DNA of 64,000 nt from Brasenia schreberi. Its lineage: Eukaryota; Streptophyta; Magnoliopsida; Nymphaeales; Cabombaceae. How positions within the stretch are numbered: position 1 is the first letter of the stretch; the number at the start of each line of letters is the position of its first letter. The position numbers and the translations under genes were made by a program. Location of the stretch: the NCBI GenBank assembly GCA_036023115.1, contig JAYKKT010000087.1, positions 11,544,501 to 11,608,500 on the forward strand, read 5' to 3'. This document shows positions 1 to 14,999 of the stretch, piece by piece. The notes beneath the pieces were generated by a model that saw only the letters and a program-made list of their open reading frames with translations, ran no database searches and was not told the DNA's origin.

Positions 1-2417
1 TTAATTTAGAGTCTTACCCTAATCGCACACAAAAAAAAGTTGTGATATCCATCCATCAATAATGTTCATTTTAAGTCTCGACCTAACTACACAAACAAAG
101 AACTTATAGCTGTCACTATAGTTCATCTAAAGTCTTACCCATACCGTATACAAGACAAAGTTATATTCGTCAGTCACTAATGTTGATTTGAAGTCTCAAC
201 CTAACCACAACAACAAAAAACTTATACCCACCGGTATTGTCGATTTAGAGTCATTACCTAACACCACACACGTAAAAGTTTTATCCATCCATCATTAAAG
301 TTGATTTCAAGTCTCAAACTAACCATACCCATAAAGGACTTATACCCGTCACTATTGTTGATTTACAGTCTTACCCTAACCGTACACACGACGAAATTAT
401 ATCCATCCATTACTAATGTTGATTTAAAGTCTCAACCAAACCACATAAACAAATAACTTATACCCGTTAATATTATTAATTAAAGTCTTACCCAAACCCC
501 ACGCACGAAAAAGTTATATGTATGTCACTGATGTTGATTTTATTGTCTTAGCTTAATCGCAAGCACAAAAAAGTTATATCCGTCAGTAATTATTCTTGAT
601 TTTAAGTCTCAACCAAACCACACCAATAATGAATTCATACCCGTTACGATTGTTGATTTATTGTCTTAGTCGAAATGCACACACAAAGAAGTTATGTTCG
701 TTTATCATTAATATGGATTTTAAGTTTCAACCTAACCAAACAAACAAAAAACTTATAGCCCTCACAATTATTGAATTAGAGTCTTAACCTAACTGTATAC
801 AATAAACGTTATATCCGTCTATCACTAATGTTGATTTCAAGTCTCAACCTAACTACACAAACAAAGAACTTATATCTATCCACAATGTAGATTGAGGGTC
901 TTCGCGTAATCCCACACGCGAAAAAGTTATATTCATCCGTTACTAATGTTGATATTTGGTCTCGACCTAATCACACAAAAAAAACTTATAACCGTCACTA
1001 TTATTGATTTACAGTCATGACACTCACGAAAAAGTTGTATTTGTTGAAGACTAATGTTGATTTTAAGTCTCAACCTAATCATACCAACAAATAACTTATA
1101 CCCATTCATCACTAATCTTGATTTTAAGTCGACAACTAAGGAAACAAACGAAGAACATATAGTTATTACTATTATTGATTTATAGTCTTACCCTAATCGC
1201 ACACACAAAAAAGTTGTGATATCCATCGATCTATAATGTTCATTTTAAGTCACAACCTAACTACACAAACAAAGAACTTATAGCTGTCACTATTGTTAAT
1301 CTAAAGTCTTTCCCCTACCGTATATAAGACAAAGTTATATTCGTCAGTCACTAATGTTGATTTAAAGTCTCAACCTAACCACAACAACAAAAAACTTATA
1401 CCCACCGGTATTGTCGATTTACAGTCATTGCCTAACACCACACGCGAAAAAGTTTTATCCATCCATCACTAAAGTTGATTTCAGGTCTCAAACTAACCAT
1501 ACCCATAAAGGACTTATAACCGTCACTATTGTTGATTTACAGTCTTAACCTAACCACACCAACAAATAACTAATCCATATCACTATTTTTGATTTAGAGT
1601 CTTACCCTAACCGTACACGTGATGAAGTTGTATCCATCACTCACTAATGTTGATTTAAAGTCTTAACCTAACTACATAAATAAATAACTTATACTTGTCA
1701 CTATTTTTGATTTATACAATTAGCCTAACCGCACACACCAAGAAGTTATATCCATTCATCACTAATCTTGATTTTAAGTCTCCAACTAAGGAAACAAACA
1801 AAGAACTTATAGTTATTACTATTATTTATTTAGAGTCTTACCCTAATCGCACACACAAAAAAGTTGTGATATTCATCCATCAATAATGTTCATTTTAAGT
1901 CTCAACCTAACTACACAAACAAAGAACTTATAGCTGTCACTATTGTTCATCTAAAGTCTTTCCCTTACCGCATATAACACAAAGTTATATTCGTCAGTCA
2001 CTGATGTTGATTTGAAGTCACAACCTAACCACAACAACAAAAAACTTATACCCACCGGTATTGTCGATTTAGAGTCATTGCTTAACACCACATACGAAAA
2101 AGTTTTATCCATCAATCACTAAGGTTGATTTCATGTCTCAAACTAACCATACCCATAAAGGACTTATACCCGTCACTATTGTCGATTTACAGTCTTACCC
2201 TAATCATACACACGACGAAGTTATATTCATTCCATTACTAATGTTGATTTAAAGTCTCAACCTAACCACATAAACAAATAACTTATACCCGTTAATATTA
2301 TTGATTAAAGTCTTACCCAAACCCCACGCACGAAAAAGTTATATGTATGTCACTAATGTTGATTTTATGGTCTTAGCTTAATCGCAAGCACAAAAAAGTT
2401 ATATCCGTCTGTAATTA

Positions 2418-3588
2418 TTGTTGATTTTAAGTCTCAACCTAACCACACCAATAATGAACTCATACCCGTTACGATTGTTGATTTATTGTCTTAGTCGAAA
2501 TGCACACACAAAGAAGTTATGTTCGTGCATCATTAATATGGATTTAAAGTTTCAACCTAACCAAACAAACAAAAAATTTATAGCCCACACAATTATTGAA
2601 TTAGAGTCTTAACCTAACTGTATACAATAAACGTTATATCCGTCTGTCACTAATGTTGATTTCAAGTCTCAACCTAACTACACAAACAAAGAACTTATAT
2701 CTATCCACAATGTAGATTGAGGGTCTTCGCGTAATCCCACGCGCGAAAAAGTTATATTCATCCGTTACTAATGTTGATTTTGGGTCTCGACCTAACCACA
2801 AAAAAAAACTTATAACCGTCACTATTATTGATTTACAGTCATGACACTCACGAAAAAGTTGTATTTGTTGAAGACTAATGTTGATTTGAAGTCCAACCTA
2901 ATCATACCAACAAATAACTTATACCCATTCATCACTAATCTTGATTTTAAGTCGACAACTAAGGAAACAAACGAAGAACTTATAGTTATTACTATTATTG
3001 ATTTAGAGTCTTACGCTAATCGCACACACAAAAAAGTTGTGATATCCATCCATCAATAATGTCCATTTTATGTCTCAACCTAACTACACAAAAAAGAACT
3101 TATAGCTATCACTATTGTTTATCTAAAGCCTTACCCTTACCGTATACAAGACAAAGTTATATTCGTCAGTCACTAATGTTGATTTGAAGTCTCAACCTAA
3201 CCACAACAACAAAAAACTTATACCCACCGGTATTGTCGATTTAGAGTCATTACCTAACACCACACACGAAAAAGTTTTATCCATCCATCACTAAGGTTGA
3301 TTTCAGTTCTCAAACTAACCATACCCATTAAAGACTTATACCCGTCACTATTGTTGATTTACAGTCTTACCTTAACCGTACACACGACGAAGTTATATCC
3401 ATCCATTACTAATGTTGATTTAAAGTCTCAACCTAACCACATAAACAAAGAACTTATAACCGTTAATATTGTTGATTCAAGTCTTACCCAAACCCCACGC
3501 ACGAAAAAGTTATATGTATGTCACTAATATTGATTTTATGGTCTTAGCTTAATCGCAAACACAAAAAAGTTATATCCGTCTGTAGTTA
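2418..3588. repeat. Short higher-order repeat (type S, 1171 bp)
   Basis: This unit runs from one diagnostic monomer to the next in 1171 bp. It matches the 1823-bp unit but has one, not two, copies of the internal block containing AACTAAGGAAACAAACGAAG. In the long unit those two blocks are about 650 bp apart, which accounts for the 652-bp difference. A second short unit of 1175 bp is at 9058-10232. Both look like long units that lost a sub-block by recombination. Confidence 0.8.
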
Positions 3589-6500
3589 TTGTTGATTTTA
3601 AGTCTCAACCTAACCACACCAATAATGAACTCATACCCGTTACGATTGTTGATTTATTGTCTTAGTCGAAATGCACACACAAAGAAGTTATGTTCGTCCA
3701 TCATTAATATGGATTTTAAGTTTCAACCTAACCAAACAAACAAAAAACTTATAGCCCTCACAATTATTGATTTAGAGTCTTAATCAAACTCTATACAATA
3801 AACGTTATATCCGTCTGTCGCTAATGTTGATTTCAAGTCTCAACATAACTACACAAATAAAGAACTTATATCTATCCACAATGTAGATTGAGGGTCTTCG
3901 TGTAATCGCACGTGCGAAAAAGTTATATTCATCCGTTACTAATGTTGATTTTGGGTCTCGACCTAACCACAAAAAAAAACTTATAACCGTCACTGTTATT
4001 GATTTACAGTCATGGCACTCACGAAAAAGTTGTATTTGTTGAAGACTAATGTTGATTTAAAGTCTCAACCTAATCATACCAACAAATAAATTATACCCAT
4101 TCATCACTAATCTTGATTTTAAGTCGACAAATAAGGAAACAAACGAAGAACTTATAGTTATTACTATTATTGATTTAGAGTCTTACCCTAATCGCACACA
4201 CAAAAAAGTTGTGATATCCATCCATCTGTAATGTACATTTTAAGTCACAACCTAAGTACACAAACAAAGAACTTATAGCTGTCACTATTATTCATCTAAA
4301 GTCTTACCCTTACCGTATATAAGACGAACTTATATTCGTCAGTCACTAATGTTGATTTAAAGTCTCAATCTAAATACAACAACAAAAAACTTATACCCAC
4401 CGGTATTGTCGATTTAGAGTCATTGCCTAACACCACACACGAAAAAGTTTTATCCATCCATCACTAAAGTTGATTTCAGGTCTCAAACTAACCATACCCA
4501 TAAAGGACTTATACCCGTCACTATTGTTGATTTACAGTCTTAACCTAACCACACCAACAAATAACTAATCCATATCACTATTGCTGATTTAGAGTCTTAC
4601 CCTAACCGTACACGTGACGAAGTTGTATCCATCACACACTAATGTTGATTTCAAGTCTTAACCTAACCACATAAATAAATAACTTATACTTGTCACTATT
4701 TTTGATTTATACAATTAGCCTAACCGCACACACCAAGAAGTTATATCCATTCATCACTAATCTTGATTTTAAGTCTCCAACTAAGGAAACAAACAAAGAA
4801 CTTATAGTTATTACTATTATTTATTTAGAGTCTTACCCTAATCGCACACACAAAAAAGTTGTGATATTCATCCATCAATAATGTTCATTTTAAGTCTCAA
4901 CCTAACTACACAAACAAAGAACTTATAGCTGTCACTATTGTTCATCTAAAGTCTTTCCCTTACCGCATATAACACAAAGTTATATTCGTCAGTCACTGAT
5001 GTTGATTTGAAGTCACAACCTAACAACAACAACAAAAAACTTATACCCACCGGTATTGTCGATTTAGAGTCATTGCTTAACACCACACACGAAAAAGTTT
5101 TATCCATCCATCACTAAGGTTGATTTCATGTCTCAAACTAACCATACCCATAAAGGACTTATACCCGTCACTATTGTTGATTTACAGTCTTACCCTAACC
5201 ATACACACGACGAAGTTATATCCATCCATTACTAATGTTGATTTACAGTCTCAACCTAACCACATAAACAAATAACTGATACCCGTTAATATTATTGATT
5301 AAAGTCTTACCCAAACCCCACGCACGAAAAAGTTATATGTATGTCACTAATGTTGATTTTATGGTCTTAGCTTAATCGCATGCACAAAAAAGTTATATCC
5401 GTCTGTAATTATTGTTGATTTTAAGTCCCAACCTAACAACACCAACAATGAACTCATACCCGTTACGATTGTTGATTTATTGTCTTAGTCGAAATGCACA
5501 CACAAAGAAGTTATGTTCGTCCATCATTAATATGGATTTTAAGTTTCAACCTAACCAAACAAACAAAAAACTTATAGCCCTCACAATTATTGATTTAGAG
5601 TCTTAACCTAACTATATACAATAAACGTTATATCCGTCTGTCACTAATGTTGATTTAAAGTCTCAACCTAACTACACAAACAAAGAACTTATATCTATCC
5701 ACCATGTAGATTGAGGGTCTTCGCGTCATCCCACGTACGAAAAAGTTATATTCATCCGTTACTAATGTTGATTTTGGGTCTCGACCAAACCACAAAACAA
5801 AAACTTATAACCGTCACTATTATTGATTTAGAGTCATGGCACTCACGAAAAAGTTGTATTTGTTGAAGACTAATGTTGATTTAAAGTCTCAACCTAATCA
5901 TACCAACAAACAACTCATACCCATTCATCACTAATGTTGATTTCAAGTCGACAACTAAGGAAACAAACGAAGAACTTATAGTTATTACTATTATTGATTT
6001 AGAGTCTTACCCTAATCGCACACACAAAAAAGTTGTGATATCCATCCATCAATAATGTTCATTTTAAGTCACAACCTAACTACATAAACAAAGAACTTAT
6101 AGCTGTCACTATTGTTCATCTAAAGTCTTTCCCTTACCGTATATAAGACAAAGTTATATTCGTCAGTCACTAATGTTGATTTGAAGTCTCAACCTAACCA
6201 CAACAACAAAAAACTTATATCCACCGTTATTGTCGATTTAGAGTCATTGCCTAACACCACACACGAAAAAGTTTTATCCATCCATCACTAAAGTTGATTT
6301 CAGGTCTCAAACTAACCATACCCATAAAGGACTTATAACCGTCACTATTGTTGATTTACAGTCTTAACCTAATTACACCAACAAATAACTAATCCATATC
6401 ACTATTATTGATTTAGAGTCTTACCCTAACCGTACATGTGAAGAAGTTGTATCCATCACTCACTAATGTTGATTTAAAGTCTTAACCTAACCACATAAAT

Positions 6501-9057
6501 AAATAACTTATACTTGTCACTATTTTTGATTTATACAATTAGCCTAACCGCACACACCAAGAAGTTATAACCATTCATCACTAATCTTGATTTTAAGTAG
6601 ACAACTAAGGAAACAAACGAAGAACTTATAGTTATTACTATTATTGATTTAGAGTCTTACCCTAATCGCACACACAAAAATGTTGTGATATCCATCCATC
6701 AATAATGTTCATTTTAAGTCTCAACCTAACTAAACAAACAAAGAACTCATAGCTGTCACTATTGTTCATCTAAAGTCTTACCCTTACCGTATACAAGACA
6801 AAGTTATATTCGTCTGTCACTAATGTTGATTTGAAGTCTCAACCTAACCATAACAACAAAAAACTTATACCCACCGGTATTGTCGATTTAGAGTCATTAC
6901 CTAACACCACACACGAAAAAGTTTTATCCATCCATCACTAAGGTTGATTTCAGTTCTCAAACTAACCATACCCATTAAAGACTTATACCCGTCACTATTG
7001 TTGATTTACAATCTTACCCTAACCGTACACACGACGAAGTTATATCCATCCATTACTAATGTTGATTTAAAATCTCAACCTAACCACATAAACAAATAAC
7101 TTATACCGTTAATATTGTTGATTAAAGTCTTACCCAAACCCCACGCACGAAAAAGTTATATGTATGTCACTAACGTTGATTTTATGGTCTTAACTTAATC
7201 GCAAGCACAAAAAAGTTATATACGTCTGTAATTATTGTTGATTTTAAGTCTCAAACTAACCACACCAATAATGAACTCATACCCGTTACGATTGTTTATT
7301 TATTGTCTTAGTCGAAATGCACACACAAAGAAGTTATGTTCGTGCATCATTAATATGGATTTAAAGTTTCAACCTAACCAAACAAACAAAAAACTTGTAG
7401 CCCTCACAATTATTGATTTAGAGTCTTAACCTAACTATATACAATAAACGTTATATCCGTCTGTCACTAATGTTGATTTAAAGTCTCAACCTAACTACAC
7501 AAACAAAGAACTTATATCTATCCACCATGTAGATTGAGGGTCTTCGCGTCATCCCACGTACGAAAAAGTTATATTCATCCGTTACTAATGTTGATTTTGG
7601 GTCTCGACCAAACCACAAAACAAAAACTTATAACCGTCACTATTATTGATTTAGAGTCATGGCACTCACGAAAAAGTTGTATTTGTTGAAGACTAATGTT
7701 GATTTAAAGTCTCAACCTAATCATACCAACAAACAACTCATACCCATTCATCACTAATGTTGATTTCAAGTCGACAACTAAGGAAACAAACGAAGAACTT
7801 ATAGTTATTACTATTATTGATTTAGAGTCTTACCCTAATCGCACACACAAAAAAGTTGTGATATCCATCGATCAATAATGTTCATTTTAAGTCACAACCT
7901 AACTACATAAACAAAGAACTTATAGCTGTCACTATTGTTCATCTAAAGTCTTTCCCTTATCGTATATAAGACAAAGTTATATTCGTCAGTCACTAATGTT
8001 GATTTGAAGTCTCAACCTAACCACAACAACAAAAAACTTATATCCACCGTTATTGTCGATTTAGAGTCATTGCCTAACACCACACACGAAAAAGTTTTAT
8101 CCATCCATCACTAAAGTTGATTTCAGGTCTCAAACTAACCATACCCATAAAGGACTTATAACCGTCACTATTGTTGATTTACAGTCTTAACCTAATTACA
8201 CCAACAAATAACTAATCCATATCACTATTATTGATTTAGAGTCTTACCCTAACCGTACATGTGACGAAGTTGTATCCATCACTCACTAATGTTGATTTAA
8301 AGTCTTAACCTAACCACATAAATAAATAACTTATTCTTGTCACTATTTTTGATTTATACAATTAGCCTAACCGCACACACCAAGAAGTTATAACCATTCA
8401 TCACTAATCTTGATTTTAAGTAGACAACTAAGGAAACAAACGAAGAACTTATAGTTATTACTATTATTGATTTAGAGTCTTACCCTAATCGCACACACAA
8501 AAATGTTGTGATATCCATCCATCAATAATGTTCATTTTAAGTCTCAACATAACTACACAAACAAAGAACTTATAGGTGTCACTATTGTTCATGTAAAGTC
8601 TTACCCCTACAGTATACAAGACAAAGTTATATTCGTCAGTCACTAGTGTTTATTTGAAGTCTCAACCTAACCACAACAACAAAAACTTATACCCACCGGT
8701 ATTGTCGATTTAGAGTCATTGCCAAACACCACACGGGAAAAAGTTTTATCCATCCATCACTAAAGTTGATTTCACGTCACAAACTAACCACACAAATAAA
8801 TCACTTATACCAGTCACTATTGTTGATTTACAGTCTTACCCTAACCGTACACACGACGAAGTTATATCCATCCATTACTAATGTTGATTTAAAGTCTCAA
8901 CCTAACCACATAAACAAATAACTTATACCCGTTAATATTGTTGATTAAAGTCTTACCCAAACCCCACGCACGAAAAAGTTATATGTATGTCACTAACGTT
9001 GATTTTATGGTCTTAACTTAATCGCAAGCACAAAAAAGTTATATACGTCTGTAATTT
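3589..9057. repeat. Three consecutive 1823-bp higher-order repeats (type L)
   Basis: The same monomer variant (starting TTGATTTTAAGTCTCAACCT, with AATAATGAACTCATACCC downstream) recurs at 3589, 5412, 7235 and 9058, exactly 1823 bp apart. A manual count of the 5412 unit gives 31 monomers (mean 58.8 bp). Strict A/B alternation breaks where A follows A or B follows B (about monomers 9/10, 16/17 and 30/31), as expected of unequal exchange between monomers. The units at 5412 and 7235 are almost identical over long stretches. Another L-type unit of 1822 bp lies at 596-2417. Confidence 0.9.
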
Positions 9058-10232
9058 TTGTTGATTTTAAGTCTCAACCTAACCACACCAATAATGAACT
9101 CATACCCGTTACGATTGTTGATTTATTGTCTTAGTCGAAATGCACACACAAAGAAGTTATGTTCGTCCATCATTAATATGGATTTTAAGTTTCAACCTAA
9201 GGAAACAAACAAAAAACTTATAGCCCTCACAATTATTGATTTAGAGTCTTAACCTAACTGTATACAATAAACGTTATATCAGTCTGTCACTGATGTTGGT
9301 TTCAAGTCTCAACCTAACTACACAAACAAAGAACTTATATCTATCCACAATGTAGATTGAGGGTCTTCGCCTAATCCCACGCGAGAAAAAGTTAAATTCA
9401 ACCGTTACTAATGTTGATTTTGGGACTCGACCTAACCACACAAAAAAAACTTATAACCGTCACTATTATTGATTTACAGGCATGGCACTCACGAAAAAGT
9501 TATATTTGTTGAAGACTAACGTTGATTTGAAGTCTCAACCTAATCATACCAACAAATAACTTATACCCATTCATCACTAATCATGATTTTAAGTCGACAA
9601 CTAAGGAAACAAACGAAGAACTTATAGTTATTACTATTATTGATTTAGAGTCTTTACCCTAATTGCACACACAAAAAAGTTGTGATATCCATCCATCAAT
9701 AATGTTCATTTTAAGTCTTAACCTAACTACACAAACAAAGAACTTATAGCTGTCACTATTTTTCATCAAAAGTATTACTCTTAACGTATACAAGACAAAG
9801 TTATATTCGTCAGTCACTAATATTGATTTGAAGTCTCAACCTAACCACAACAACAAAAAACTTATACCCACCGGTATTATCGATTTAGAGTCATTGCCTA
9901 ACACCACAAATGAAAAAGTTTTATCCATCCATCACTAAAGTTGATTTCACGTCTCAAACTAACCATACAAATAAAGGACTTATACCCGTCACTATTATAG
10001 ATTTACAGTCTTACCCTAACCATACACACGACGAAGTTATATCCATCCATTACTAATGTTGATTTAAAGTCTCAACCTAACCACATAAACAAATAACTTA
10101 TACCTGTTAATATTGTTGATTAAAGTCTTACCCAAACCCCACGCATGAAAAAGTTATATGTATGTCACTAATGTTGATTTTATGGTCTTAGCTTAATCGC
10201 AAGCACAAAAAAGTTATATACGTCTGTAATTA

Positions 10233-13200
10233 TTGTTGATTTTAAGTCTTAACCTAACCACACCAATAATGAACTCATACCCGTTACGATTGTTGATTTA
10301 TTGTCTTTGTCGAAATGCACACACAAAGAAGTTATCTTCATCCATCATTAATAAGGATTTTAAGTTTCAACCTAACCAAACAAACAAAAAACTTATAGCC
10401 CTCACAATTATTGATTTAGAGTCTTAACCAAACTGTATACAATAAACGTTATATCCGTCTGTCACTAATGTTGATTTTAAGTCTAACCCTACTACACAAA
10501 CAAAGAACTTATATCTATCCACAATGTAGATTAAGGGTCTTCACGTAATCCCACGCACGAAAAAGTTATATTCATCTGTTACTAATGTTGATTTTGGGTC
10601 TCGACCTAACCACACAAAAAAACTTATAACCGTCACTATTATTGATTTACAGTCATTGCCTAACTCCACTCACGAAAAAGTTATATTCATTGAAGACTAA
10701 TGTTGATTTGAAGTATCAACCTAACCACACAAACAAATAACTTATACCCATCACTATTGTTGATTTATAGTCTTACCCTAACCGTACACACGACAAAGTT
10801 ATATCCGTATGTCACTAACGTTGATTTTAAGTTTCAACCAAACCACACCAATAAAGAACTTATACTCATGAGTGTTGTCGATTTAGAGTCTTTGCCTAAC
10901 TGCACACACAAAAAAGTTATATTGGTTCGTTATAAATGTTGAATTTCAGTCTTAACCAACCATACCAACAAATAACTTATCCATATCACTATTGTGGATT
11001 TAGAGTCTTACCCTAGCCGTACACATGACGAAGTTGTATCCATCACTCACTAATGTTGATTTAATGTCTTAACCTAACCACATAAATAAATAACTTATAC
11101 TTGTCACTATTGTTGATTTACACAACTAGCCTAACCGCACACACGAAGAAGTTATATCCATTCATCACTAATCTTGATTTTAAGTCTCCAACTAAGGAAA
11201 CAAACGAAGAACTTATAGTAGTTACTATTATTGATTTAGAGTCTTACCCTAATCGCACACACAAAAAAGTTGTGATATTCATCGATCAATAATGTTCATT
11301 TTAAGTCTCAACCTAACTACACAAACAAAGAACTTATAGTTGTCACTATTGTTTATCAAAAGTCTTACTCTTAACGTATACAAGACAAAGTTATATTCGT
11401 CAGTCACTAATGTTGATTTGAAGTCTCAACCTAACCACAAGAACAAAAAACTTATACCCACCGATATTGTCGATTTAGAGTCATTGCCTATCACCACACA
11501 TGAAAAAGTTTTATCCATCCATCACTAAAGTTGATTTCACATCTCAAACTAACCATACAAATAAAGGACTTATACCCGTCACTATTGTAGATTTACAGTC
11601 TTACCCTAACCATACACACGACGAAGTTATATCCATCCATTACTAATGTTGATTTAAAGTCTCAACCTAACCACATAAACAAATAACTTATACCCGTTAA
11701 TATTGTTGATTAAAGTCTTACCCAAACCCCACGCATGAAAAAGTTATATGTATGTCACTAATGTTGATTTTATGGTCTTAGCTTAATCGCAAGCACAAAA
11801 AAGTTATATACGTCTGTAATTATTGTTGATTTTAAGTATCAACCTAACCACACCAATAATGAACTCATACCCGTTACGATTGTTGATTTATTGTCTTAGT
11901 CGAAATGCACACACAAAGAAGTTATGTTCGTCCATCATTAATATGGATTTTAAGTTTCAACCTAACCAAACAAACAAAAAACTTATAGCCCTCACAATTA
12001 TTGATTTAGAGTCTTAACCTAACTGTATACAATAAACGTTATATCCGTCTGTCACTAATGTTGATTTCAAGTCTAAGCCTACTACACAAACAAAGAACTT
12101 ATATCTATCTACAATGTAGATTAAGGGTCTTCACGTAATCCCACACACGAAAAAGTTATATCCATCCGTTACTAATGTTGATCTTGGGTCTCGACCTAAC
12201 CACACAAAAAAACTTATAACCGTCACTATTATTGATTTACAGTCATGACACTCACGAAAAAGTTGTATTTGTTGAAGACTAATGTTGATTTGAAGTCTCA
12301 ACCTAACCACACCAACAAATAACTTATACCCATCACTATTGTTGATTTATAGTCTTACCCTAACCGTACACACGACAAAGTTATATTCGTATGTCACTAA
12401 CGTTGATTTTAAGTTTAAACCAAACCACACCAATAAAGAACTTATACTCATGAGTGTTGTCGATTTAGAGTCTTTGCCTAACTGCACACACAAAAAAGTT
12501 ATATTGGTTCGTTACAAATGTTGAATTTCAGTCTTAACCAAACCACACCAACAAATAACTTGTCCATATCACTATTGTTGATTTAGAGTCTTACCCTAGC
12601 CGTACACGTGATGAAGTTGTATCCATCACTCACTAATGTTGATTTCATGTCTCAACCTAACCACATAAATAAATAACTTATACTTGTCACTATTGTGGAT
12701 TTACACAATTAGCCAAACCGCACACGCGAAGAAGTTATATCCATTCATCACTAATCTTGATTTTAAGTCTCCAACTAAGGAAACAAACGAAGAACTTATA
12801 GTAGTTACTATTATTGATTTAGAGTCTTACCCTAATCGCACACACAAAAAAGTTGTGATATCCATCCATCAATAATGTTCATTTTAAGTCTCAACCTAAC
12901 TACACAAACAAAGAACTTATAGCCGTCACTATTGTTCATCAAAAGTCTTACTCTTAACGTATACAAGACAAAGTTATATTCGTCAGTCACTAATGTTGAT
13001 TTGAAGTCTCAACCTAACCACAACAACAAAAAACTTATACCCACCGGTATTGTCGATTTAGAGTCATTGCCTATCACCACACATGAAAAAGTTTTATCCA
13101 TCCATCACTAAAGTTGATTTCACGTCTCAAACTAACCATACCAATAAAGGACTTATACCCGTCACTATTGTAGATTTACAGTCTTACCCTAACCATGCAC

Positions 13201-14999
13201 ACGACGAAGTTATATCCATCCATTACTAATGTTGATTTAAAGTCTCAACCTAACCACATAAACAAATAACTTATACCCGTTAATATTGTTGATTAAAGTC
13301 TTACCCAAACCCCACGCATGAAAAAGTTATATGTATGTCACTAATATTGATTTTATGGTCTTAGCTTAATCGCAAGCACAAAAAAGTTATATCCGTCTAT
13401 AATTATTATTGATTTTAAGTCTAAACCTAACCACACCAATAATGAACTCATACCCGTTACGATTGTTGATTTATTGTCTTAGTCGAAATGCACACACAAA
13501 GAAGTTATGTTCGTCCATCATTAATATGGATTTTAAGTTTCAACCTAACCAAACAAACAAAAAACTTATAGCCCACACAATTATTGATTTAGAGTCTTAA
13601 CCTAACTGTATACAATAAACGTTATATACGTCTGTCACTAATGTTGATTTCAAGTCTCGACCTAACTACACAAACAAAGAACTTATATCTTTCCACAATG
13701 TAGATTGAGGGTCTTCGCGTAATCCCACGCACGAAAAAGTTATATTCATCCGTTACTAATGTTGATTTTGGGTCTCGACCTAACCATACAAAAAAAACTT
13801 ATAACCGTCACTATTATTGATTTACAGTCATTGCCTAACTACACTCACGAAAAAGTTATATTCGTTGAAGACTAATGTTGATTTGAAGTCACAACCTAAC
13901 CACACCAACAAATAACTTATACCCATCATTGTTGTTGATTTATAGTCTTACCCTAACCGTACACACGACAAAGTTATATCCGTCTGTCACTAACGATGAT
14001 TTCAAGTTTCAACCAAACCACACCAATAAAGAACTTATACTCATGAGTATTATCGATTTAGAGTCTTTGCCTAACTGCACACACAAAAAAGTTATATTTG
14101 TTCGTTACTAATGTTGATTTTAAGTCTTAACCTAACCACACCAACAAATAACTAATCCATGTCAGTATTGTTGATTTAGAGTCTTACCCTAACCGTACAC
14201 GTGACGAAGTTGTATCCATCACTCACTAATGTTGATTTAAAGTCTCAACCTAACCACATAAATAAATAACTTATACTTGTCACAATTGTTGATTTATACA
14301 ATTAGCCTCACCGCACACACGAAGAAGTTATATCCATTCATCACTAATCTTGATTTTAAGTCTCCAACTAAGGAAACAAACGAAGAACTTATATTATATT
14401 ACTATTATTGATTTAGAGTCCTACCCTAATCGCACACACAAAGAAGTTGTGATATCCATCCATCAATAATGTTCATTTTAAGTCTCAACCTAAATATACA
14501 AACAAAGAACTTATATCTATCACTATTGTTGATTTAAAGTCTTACCCTTACCGTATACAAGACAAAGTTATATTCGTCAGTCACTAATGTTGATTTGAAG
14601 TCTCAACCTAACCACAACAACAAAAAACTTATACCCACCGGTATTGTCAATTTAGCGTCACTGCCTAACACCACAAACGAAAAAGTTGTATCCGTTCATC
14701 ACTAAAGTTGATTTCACGTCTCAAACTAACCATACCAATAAAGGACTTATACCCATCACTTTTGTTGATTTATAGTCTTACCCTAATCGTACACACGATG
14801 AAGTTATATCTATCCATTACTAATGTTGATTTAAAATCTCAACCTAACCACATAAACAAATAACTTATACCCGTTAATATTGTTGATTAAAGTCTTACCC
14901 AAACCCCACGCACGAAAAAGTTATATGTATGTCACTAATATTGATTTTATAGTCTTAGCTTAATCGCAAGCAAAAAAAAGTTATATCCGTCTGTAATTA
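10233..14999. repeat. Three ~1590-bp higher-order repeats (type M)
   Basis: Diagnostic monomers at 10233, 11823, 13409 and 15000 give unit lengths of 1590, 1586 and 1591 bp. They contain monomers rare or absent in the L units, such as one with ACTCATGAGTGTTGTCGA and GAGTCTTTGCCTAACTGC, so this is a distinct subfamily that spread in its own half of the array. Confidence 0.8.
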
